Shown: piece after piece, positions 5,176-9,783 of the stretch | How the letters are laid out: every line of letters begins with the position of its first letter | Numbering within the stretch: position 1 is the stretch's first letter | Assembly: GCA_964450305.1 (NCBI GenBank) | Contig: CAYVFB010000108.1 | Location: 1 to 9,783 of the forward strand | Direction: 5' to 3' | Source: JAAYJG01 sp964450305 | GTDB taxonomy: Bacteria; Bacillota; Clostridia; DSM-8532 | Length of the DNA stretch: 9,783 nucleotides | Translations under genes and position numbers: made by a program | The notes under the pieces: model-generated | Told to the model about the DNA's origin: nothing | What the model saw: the letters and a program-made list of their open reading frames with translations, nothing else | Databases searched by the model: none

Positions 5176-7932
5176 CTAAACCACTCCGGTACAGCGCTCG
5201 CACAAGGTTGGATGATCATGATTTTTCCCGACAGTGGTGCTGTATATCCAGCAACGTTCACATTTTTCACCGGAAGCCCTCATCACCTGAACACCAAGCG
5301 CCTCTGCCGCAGTATCTTCTTCAAGAGCCACTTCGGATACGATAAAGATCATCGGCAGAATATCTTTGTTTTCGTTTAGGAAGGAATAGTCGGCACCTGA
5401 TGCTTTTATGCGGACGCCGGCCTCAAGGGAGGAGCCGATAACCTTCTCATTCCTCGCATTCTCAAGTGCTTTCAACACTTCATCACGGATTTGGTGCAGA
5501 TGATCCCATTTTTCCTGCAGGGCTGGGTTTGTATATTCTTCATTGATCTTTGGCCAACTGTTCAGTTGAATGCTTAGCTCATTATCATCCCCGGTGTGAG
5601 GCATGTATTTCCAGATCTCTTCGCTGGTAAAGGCTAAAACCGGCGCCAGCATGCGTACCAACGCATCGAGAATGATATACATGGCTGTTTGACCCGAACG
5701 ACGCTTCACATCATCAGTTTTGGAAGCATACAACCTGTCCTTGGTAACATCCAGATAGAAATTGCTCATGTCCAGTACGCAGAAGCTGTGAATGTTATGA
5801 ATGAAACCGTGGAATTCATACCGCGAGAATGCGTCCTCAACGGTTTGGATCAGGTTGTTCAGCTTCATCAGCGCCCATTGGTCGATCTCTTCCATTTGCG
5901 CATAGGGCACCATCATTGTTTCAGGCTTGAAGTCGTCAATACTGCCCAGGATAAAGCGAGCGGTATTGCGGATTTTGCGGTAGCTTTCCGCCAACTGCTT
6001 AATGATGTCGTTGGAAATGCGGATATCGGTTTTATAATCCGACGATGCCACCCAAAGCCTTAAGATATCGGCACCATATTGGTTGACAATATCCATCGGG
6101 TCTATCCCATTACCCAGGGACTTGGACATTTTCCGGCCCTGGCCGTCTACGACATAGCCATGGGTTAAAACCTGCTTATACGGCGCTGCGCCCTTCGTTG
6201 CAACAGCCGTCAGCAGTGAAGACTGGAACCAGCCCCGATGCTGATCGCTGCCCTCCAGGTACATGTCTGCGGGCCAGGAAAGCTGAGGCCTTGTTTCCAG
6301 AACACCCGCATGGGTTGAGCCCGAATCAAACCAAACATCCATGATGTCGGTTTCCTTTCGGAAGGTGTTATGCCCGCAGGAGCATCGGATATGATCGGGC
6401 AGGATCTCATGGGCTTCCTTCGCGAACCAGGCCGTTGAGCCTTCCTTTGCAAACAGATCCCGAACCGCCTGAATGGTATCTTTATTGATGATTTCCTTTC
6501 CGCATTCATTGCAATAGAAAATCGGAATGGGTACACCCCACATTCTCTGACGGGAGATACACCAATCGTTCCTATCCGCGACCATTTTTGAGATGCGCTC
6601 CATTCCCCAATCCGGAATCCAGCGGACATCCTTGATGGCTTCCAGAGCTTCCTTCTTAAAGCTCTCCACACTGATGAACCACTGCTCGGTTGCGCGGAAC
6701 AGAACAGGGCTTTTGCAGCGCCAGCAGTGCGGATAGGTGTGATCGATCATCGTGTCGGCCAGCAAAGCACCGGTTTCCTTTAGATGCTTATGGATTACTT
6801 TATTGGCATCTTTATAAGTCAGGCCGGCAAACTGACCTGCTTCCTGCGTAAGAACACCCTTTCCATCGACGGGTACGATGACCGGCAGGGTATCATATTT
6901 TTTACACACGATGAAGTCTTCGACGCCATGGCCGGGAGCGGTATGAACACAACCGGTACCGGCATCCAGGGTGACATGGTCGCCTGTGATCACCAGCGAA
7001 TCCCTGTCCAAAAACGGGTGGCGGCAAACGATATATTCCAGATCGCTGCCCATCAGTTCGCCCAGCACCTGATAATCGCCTTTTCCGGCCAGCTTCATGC
7101 AGTCATCAGCCAGTTCCCTGGCCATGATAAAGGTTTCATCTCCGGCCTTCAACACCGAGTAGGTAAAGTCTGGGTTCACTGAAATAGCCACATTCCCCGG
7201 CAATGTCCAGGTGGTTGTGGTCCAGATCACCACAAAGGTTTTATCAAGATTATCTACGATTCCCTTCAGTTTGCCCTTGTCATCCTTAACGGCAAACTTC
7301 ACATAGATGGACTGACCATGATCGTCCTGATATTCAATTTCAGCTTCAGCCAGAGCGGTTTCACATACCGGGCACCAGTATACCGGGCGCAGCCCCTTGT
7401 AGATGCAGCCACGTTCAGCCATCTTCCCGAACACTTCAATTTGCTTCGCTTCAAATTCTGGCAGCAGAGTGATGTATGGATTATCCCAGTCCCCCACAAC
7501 ACCCAGCCTTTTAAAGGCTTCCCGCTGCACATCCAGATATTTGCGGGCAATTCCTTCACAGGCCTTGCGGAACTTCACCGGGCCAACCTCGTGGCGGTTC
7601 AGCCCCAACTCGTTGATGGCACGGTTTTCGGTGGGAAGGCCGTGGGTGTCCCAGCCTGGCACATAGGGGGTATAATAACCCTTCATATCATAATACCGAA
7701 GGATGATATCCTTTAATACCTTGTTCAGTGCCGTGCCCAGGTGTATACCCCCATTGGCATACGGAGGGCCGTCATGAAGGACAAATTTTTCATGGCCTTC
7801 GTTTCTTTCAAGGCGCTTTTGGTATATGTCGGTTTCATACCATTGCTTCAGAATATCAGGCTCTTTCTGGGGCAGGTTCCCTCGCATCGGGAATTCAGTT
7901 TTTGGCAGATTCAGTGTTTTTCCGTAATCCAT
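5176..7932 (-). CDS. ileS: Isoleucyl-tRNA synthetase
   Basis: A class I synthetase that charges tRNA-Ile and edits valine; 918 residues, normal for bacterial IleRS. The N-terminal HDGPPYANGGIHLGTALNK holds the HIGH signature as HLGT (64-67), and PGWDTHGLPTE is at 92-102. The CP1 editing domain carries the Thr-rich TTTTWTLPGN (238-247) and GTGCVHTAPGHG (325-336). Further marks are WISRQR-type CISRQRMWG (458-466), DVWFDSG (532-538), KMSKS (601-605), an anticodon-binding helical domain, and a C-terminal zinc knuckle with C891/C894 and C911/C914. Additional Cys pairs are at 187/190, 403/406, 474/477 and 517/519. ATG 7932 has GGAGG seven bases upstream; in-frame upstream ATGs (to 7965) lack a site. 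Expression is under an Ile T-box upstream. The presence of KMSKS and the zinc knuckle suggests a standard active enzyme. Confidence 0.98.
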   Translation of the reverse strand: MDYGKTLNLPKTEFPMRGNLPQKEPDILKQWYETDIYQKRLERNEGHEKFVLHDGPPYANGGIHLGTALNKVLKDIILRYYDMKGYYTPYVPGWDTHGLPTENRAINELGLNRHEVGPVKFRKACEGIARKYLDVQREAFKRLGVVGDWDNPYITLLPEFEAKQIEVFGKMAERGCIYKGLRPVYWCPVCETALAEAEIEYQDDHGQSIYVKFAVKDDKGKLKGIVDNLDKTFVVIWTTTTWTLPGNVAISVNPDFTYSVLKAGDETFIMARELADDCMKLAGKGDYQVLGELMGSDLEYIVCRHPFLDRDSLVITGDHVTLDAGTGCVHTAPGHGVEDFIVCKKYDTLPVIVPVDGKGVLTQEAGQFAGLTYKDANKVIHKHLKETGALLADTMIDHTYPHCWRCKSPVLFRATEQWFISVESFKKEALEAIKDVRWIPDWGMERISKMVADRNDWCISRQRMWGVPIPIFYCNECGKEIINKDTIQAVRDLFAKEGSTAWFAKEAHEILPDHIRCSCGHNTFRKETDIMDVWFDSGSTHAGVLETRPQLSWPADMYLEGSDQHRGWFQSSLLTAVATKGAAPYKQVLTHGYVVDGQGRKMSKSLGNGIDPMDIVNQYGADILRLWVASSDYKTDIRISNDIIKQLAESYRKIRNTARFILGSIDDFKPETMMVPYAQMEEIDQWALMKLNNLIQTVEDAFSRYEFHGFIHNIHSFCVLDMSNFYLDVTKDRLYASKTDDVKRRSGQTAMYIILDALVRMLAPVLAFTSEEIWKYMPHTGDDNELSIQLNSWPKINEEYTNPALQEKWDHLHQIRDEVLKALENARNEKVIGSSLEAGVRIKASGADYSFLNENKDILPMIFIVSEVALEEDTAAEALGVQVMRASGEKCERCWIYSTTVGKNHDHPTLCERCTGVV

Positions 7933-8277
7933 TTCAATTCCTCCATTTTTCATTACCATGAACATTGTTTATCGGTTAAGCATTTCTGAAGGAGACCTAA
8001 TACTTGTCCTTTACAGGTTGCTCGCTCGTTTGGAATGCTATAAAACACATATCTTGTATCTGATCGGAGCAAAGAAGCTAAACAGTACCAAAAGAAGGAT
8101 TCCCAACTTTGTCCGACATGATAACCCCATAATGTTTACTACGTTATTGACACAAATTTTCCAACATGTTTTGGGCGCCTGCCTTGCTCAGCAGGCTACC
8201 AATGGCCATGTGATATCACACCTGAGCCTGTCGGTACCGACGCATCAAAACACTACTCACAAGCTGAGTTATTGAAT
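7933..8277 (-). other. Long leader between T-box terminator and ileS
   Basis: About 345 bases of presumed untranslated leader. It holds three palindromic elements: GTCGGTACCGAC (8230-8241, perfect), TGTGATATCACA (8209-8220, perfect) and a hairpin GCCTGC/GCAGGC (8177-8182 with 8191-8196). A plus-strand frame across 7958-8275 is open but has no ribosome binding site and starts inside ileS. A minus-strand 30-residue hydrophobic frame (8130-8038) also lacks a site. No protein is called here. Confidence 0.5.
8177..8241. repeat. Cluster of three palindromes in the ileS leader
   Basis: Three elements lie within 65 bases. The hairpin 8177-8182/8191-8196 has an eight-base loop. TGTGATATCACA (8209-8220) and GTCGGTACCGAC (8230-8241) are both perfect 12-bp palindromes. 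CCTGAGCCTG (8221-8230) can alternatively pair with CAGGCT near 8193-8198, so competing RNA folds are possible. Function unknown. Confidence 0.5.
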
Positions 8278-8313
8278 ATAAAAAGCCCCTCATCCCTATG
8301 GGACGAAAGGCTT
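8278..8313 (-). terminator. T-box regulated terminator
   Basis: On the minus strand, bases 8313-8300 pair with 8296-8283 in a 14-bp stem (with three G-U pairs) closed by a three-base loop, followed by five T (8284-8280). The stem's 5' part lies directly after the T-box core, as expected for the terminator that competes with the antiterminator. Confidence 0.92.
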
Positions 8314-8524
8314 GCTTACGCGGTACCACCCAAATTACGGACCTATGTCCGTCGCTTGTAAGGGGTATAACGGCCCCCAGCCGGTTTGCTTACTGTGATG
8401 TTTCAGCTTACAGCTACCGGAGGATTTTCAGAAGGGTTTTCCCGCGAAGCTTCCACCTGTACTTCGCTCTCTGTAAGGCTTCTACCTGCCTACTCTTTCC
8501 GGTCACCGCTTTTTCAACTATTTG
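8278..8524 (-). ncRNA. T-box riboswitch, isoleucine (AUC specifier)
   Basis: A leader RNA that senses uncharged tRNA-Ile and allows read-through into ileS. The core T-box GGGTGGTACCGCG is at 8331-8319 (minus strand). Upstream, stem I is recognisable: base pairing of ACCGGA with TCCGGT, an AAAGAGTA element on the 5' side of the specifier loop, an AGAGAG motif with GGTGGA-type distal loop, and TGAAAATCC on the 3' side. In that last segment the specifier ATC sits at 8425-8423, matching the downstream gene. The T-box core is followed directly by the terminator. Size from the predicted start (about 8524) is about 247 nt, typical of the class. The specifier is read from alignment to the usual stem I pattern by eye. 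Confidence 0.95.
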
Positions 8525-8530
8525 ACCATC

Positions 8531-8560
8531 ATTATACCCGACCAGACAACCTGCTGTCAA
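8531..8560 (-). promoter_or_regulatory. Promoter of the ileS T-box leader
   Basis: Minus-strand consensus promoter: TTGACA (8560-8555), an 18-base spacer, and TATAAT (8536-8531). Both hexamers are perfect. Transcription would start near 8524, exactly at the T-box 5' end. Confidence 0.9.
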
Positions 8561-8561
8561 G

Positions 8562-8588
8562 AAAAAGCGGCTTTTGGGGATCCCGCTT
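8562..8588 (-). terminator. Intrinsic terminator upstream of the T-box promoter
   Basis: On the minus strand AAGCGG (8588-8583) pairs with CCGCTT (8570-8565) across a 12-base loop, followed by TTTTTC (8566-8561). It ends just before the -35 box of the T-box promoter, insulating it from upstream transcription. Confidence 0.6.
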
Positions 8589-8687
8589 GCTTCGCCCTTG
8601 TTACTCCTGTGAAACCTGCCTGGGTTTCGTGTCGTTTGGCGACACCAGGGTCGTGGGGGCTGTTCTCCGGTAAGCAGGCGTAGCCTG

Positions 8688-8753
8688 TCATCCTGAACAA
8701 AATGAAGGATCTCGCATTACTCCTGGCAAGATCCCTCGCTGCGCTCAGGATGA
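8688..8753. repeat. Palindromic interspersed-type repeat
   Basis: Two 25-base units in inverted orientation, 8688-8712 and 8729-8753, share TCATCCTGA at the outer ends and GGATCT at the inner ends and agree at 19 of 25 positions. The right unit reads TCATCCTGAGCGCAGCG on the minus strand, a motif recurring as short dispersed repeats in many bacterial genomes. The pair can fold into one long hairpin with a 16-base loop. Its origin (REP- or MITE-like) is inference. Confidence 0.65.
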
Positions 8754-8764
8754 TATCGCTGCGT

Positions 8765-8792
8765 ATTATACCCGACCAGACAATCTGGTCAA
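8765..8792 (-). promoter_or_regulatory. Second, diverged copy of the T-box promoter
   Basis: Minus-strand TTGACC (8792-8787), a 16-base spacer, and TATAAT (8770-8765). Positions 8765-8783 are identical over 19 bases to 8531-8549 at the T-box promoter. The match continues past one substitution and a two-base deletion that shortens the spacer from 18 to 16. It should still be a usable promoter. Confidence 0.6.
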
Positions 8793-8799
8793 GATGTGA

Positions 8800-8859
8800 C
8801 TAAACTTCAGGTAAAGTTCAGATAACAAACAACTGCGCTTCAGTTTCATGGTTTAGAAT
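8800..8859 (+). promoter_or_regulatory. Promoter with phased 11-bp repeats before the polyphosphate operon
   Basis: CTAAACTTCAG (8800-8810) and GTAAAGTTCAG (8811-8821) are adjacent 11-bp direct repeats agreeing at 9 of 11 bases. A third TTCAG (8839-8843) lies exactly 22 bases after the second. It ends ten bases before a -10-like TAGAAT (8854-8859), and there is no -35 consensus. This spacing is that of OmpR/PhoB-family activator sites, where 11-bp repeats replace the -35. Which regulator binds is inference. Confidence 0.45.
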
Positions 8860-8889
8860 GAAATCATTCCAAAGAAAGGAGTGAAAAAG

Positions 8890-9579
8890 GTGAGCGAATC
8901 ACAAGGCAGACATGAACTGAAGCATTATATTAACTATACTGATCTATTACAGCTTCGCTCAAGGCTTCCATTTGTAACCAGTCCCGACAAAAATGTGGCA
9001 GTGGGAAATGGCTATCGGGTGAAGAGCCTCTACTTCGACAATTACAACGATAAAGTGTTAAAAGAAAAGATTGACGGAGTCAATGAGCGGGAAAAGTTCC
9101 GCTTGCGTCTTTACAATGATGACATATCCTTTATCCGGCTTGAAAAAAAGAGCAAAAAAAACGGCCTTTGTTTTAAGCACAGTGCCATCATAACGGCAGA
9201 TGAATGTAAAGCATTGCTTGACGGAGACCTTGCTGCGCTGAAAAAAAATGAGAATCCTCTGTATCAGGAGCTATATACCAAAATGCATTATCAGCAGCTT
9301 CGAGCGAAGAATATCGTTGACTATCAGCGGGAAGCTTTTATCTACCCATTCGGCAATGTACGAATAACCCTGGATTATGACATTCGAACAAGCAGCAATG
9401 TCCATGATTTTCTGAAACTGCAGCCCATTCCTTTACCCATTACGGGGATTTATATTCTCGAAGTGAAATATGACAGCTTCTTACCCGAGATAATCCGTGG
9501 CATGGTGTCTCTTTCCAGCAGAAGAAGTGCCGCATTTTCCAAATATACAGCAACAAGAATGATAACCATGGGAGGTTGA
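8890..9579 (+). CDS. VTC-domain polyphosphate polymerase-like protein
   Basis: A 229-residue protein of the VTC/triphosphate-tunnel fold, the catalytic fold of yeast Vtc4, which makes polyphosphate from ATP. Tunnel-lining charged strands are visible: RHELKHYI (7-14), VKSLYFDN (44-51), EKFRLRLYND (68-77), IRLEKKSKK (82-90), K96, YQREAF (145-150), LDYDIRTS (161-168), ILEVKYD (189-195) and a final SKYT (217-220). It is soluble with no signal peptide, near the size of a single VTC domain. GTG 8890 is preferred: AAAGGAG (8875-8881) sits eight bases before it, whereas the in-frame GTG at 8881 overlaps that site. The next gene, DUF4956, is a frequent partner of bacterial VTC proteins and supports the call. 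Polymerase activity itself is inferred from the fold. Confidence 0.88.
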   Translation: MSESQGRHELKHYINYTDLLQLRSRLPFVTSPDKNVAVGNGYRVKSLYFDNYNDKVLKEKIDGVNEREKFRLRLYNDDISFIRLEKKSKKNGLCFKHSAIITADECKALLDGDLAALKKNENPLYQELYTKMHYQQLRAKNIVDYQREAFIYPFGNVRITLDYDIRTSSNVHDFLKLQPIPLPITGIYILEVKYDSFLPEIIRGMVSLSSRRSAAFSKYTATRMITMGG

Positions 9580-9584
9580 TGAGT

Positions 9585-9783
9585 ATGACATTTAGTGACA
9601 TTTTTAAATCAAGTTTTTTAGAAAAGGCAACAGAATTTTCTGTTTTAGATGTAGCGATTGCAATGCTGCTGAGTTTTGGCCTTGGATTGTTTATTTTTTA
9701 TGTTTACAAAAAGACATTCTCCGGAGTCATGTACTCTGCATCCTTTGGCGTTTCCATCATGGCTATGACCTTGATTACCACCC
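9585..9783 (+). CDS. DUF4956 membrane protein, N-terminal part
   Basis: The first 66 residues of a gene cut by the window edge. The N-terminus (MTFSDIFKSSFLEKATEFS) is followed by a membrane helix (about 21-41, AIAMLLSFGLGLFIFYVY), then YKKTFSGVMYS and FGVSIMAMTLITT starting a second helix. This is the typical beginning of DUF4956 proteins, integral membrane proteins of unknown activity encoded beside VTC-domain genes. The ribosome binding site GGAGG (9571-9575) lies nine bases before ATG 9585, inside the last codons of the VTC gene, so the two are co-transcribed. An in-frame ATG at 9579 is too close to that site. A role in anchoring or exporting polyphosphate is speculation. Confidence 0.88.
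   Translation, partial: MTFSDIFKSSFLEKATEFSVLDVAIAMLLSFGLGLFIFYVYKKTFSGVMYSASFGVSIMAMTLITT

Larger units (their letters stand above)
8561..8764 (-). other. Structured segment between two promoter copies, possible small RNA
   Basis: No coding frame with a ribosome binding site is seen. Read from the upstream promoter copy, the segment would give an RNA of about 195 nt. In order it holds the palindromic repeat (8753-8688), a CAGGC/GCCTG hairpin (8687-8675), back-to-back hairpins CGACAC/GTGTCG (8645-8629) and GAAACC/GGTTTC (8628-8611), and a terminator ending at 8562. It lacks the T-box core, so it is not a second intact T-box. That it is transcribed is inference from the promoter and terminator. 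Confidence 0.35.

Noticed and set aside
8038..8130. Minus-strand 30-residue hydrophobic peptide in the ileS leader
   Set aside because: It resembles a small membrane peptide, but no ribosome binding site precedes the ATG and the frame is short enough to be chance.
8209..8220. TGTGATATCACA as a CRP-type site
   Set aside because: The half-sites are separated by only two bases; CRP sites need six, and CRP is not expected to act this way in Clostridia.
7958..8275. Plus-strand open frame of 105 residues across the ileS leader
   Set aside because: It begins inside the ileS coding start, has no ribosome binding site, and covers the leader RNA's palindromes; its composition does not resemble a known protein.
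8298..8673. Two overlapping plus-strand frames (75 and 95 residues)
   Set aside because: They are antisense to the T-box riboswitch and its promoter and have no ribosome binding sites.
8561..8764. A second complete T-box riboswitch
   Set aside because: The promoter copy suggested it, but no T-box core sequence, specifier loop or AGAGAG motif is present.

Overview
The window looks like chromosomal DNA of a low- to mid-GC Gram-positive anaerobe, most likely a member of Clostridia. The grounds are strong GGAGG-type ribosome binding sites before nearly every gene, a T-box riboswitch in front of ileS, tandem M42 peptidases, and a bacterial VTC-type polyphosphate polymerase gene followed by a DUF4956 gene. 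This is inferred from gene content; no species marker is present.

Layout from left to right. Positions 1-67 may hold the tail of an unidentified plus-strand gene. A 51-residue plus-strand peptide gene (193-348) follows and ends at a strong two-way terminator (361-396). That terminator also serves a convergent minus-strand gene (417-854) for a cytoplasmic starch-binding-module (CBM25-like) protein. The intergenic stretch 855-1183 carries the promoter of a plus-strand multi-zinc-ribbon protein (1184-1828, sixteen cysteines). This gene converges on a minus-strand operon of three tightly coupled, paralogous M42 metallo-aminopeptidases. In order of transcription these are 4973-3885, 3883-2840 and 2843-1857.

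Upstream of that operon, on the same strand and behind a hairpin terminator, lies ileS (7932-5176, isoleucyl-tRNA synthetase, 918 aa). Its leader contains a complete T-box riboswitch (about 8524-8278) with an AUC (Ile) specifier, the T-box core GGGTGGTACCGCG, and a 14-bp terminator. It is driven by a consensus promoter. Unusually, about 345 nt of further leader, rich in perfect palindromes, separates the T-box terminator from the ileS start codon. Upstream of the T-box, a diverged second copy of the promoter is separated from the first by a structured, terminator-ended segment of about 200 bp. That segment contains a palindromic interspersed-type repeat.

The right edge is a divergent plus-strand operon: a VTC-domain polyphosphate polymerase-like protein (8890-9579) followed by a DUF4956 membrane protein that runs off the window (from 9585). 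Upstream of it are 11-bp tandem repeats phased with the -10 box, resembling a PhoB/PhoP-type activator site. This would fit phosphate-responsive control of polyphosphate synthesis.

Taken together, the window is mostly housekeeping: translation, peptide turnover and phosphate storage. The least ordinary parts are the duplicated promoter and cryptic transcript unit upstream of the T-box, the long structured ileS leader, the phased repeats before the polyphosphate operon, and the small orphan peptide gene at the left. No mobile-element gene, CRISPR array, tRNA or rRNA is visible.
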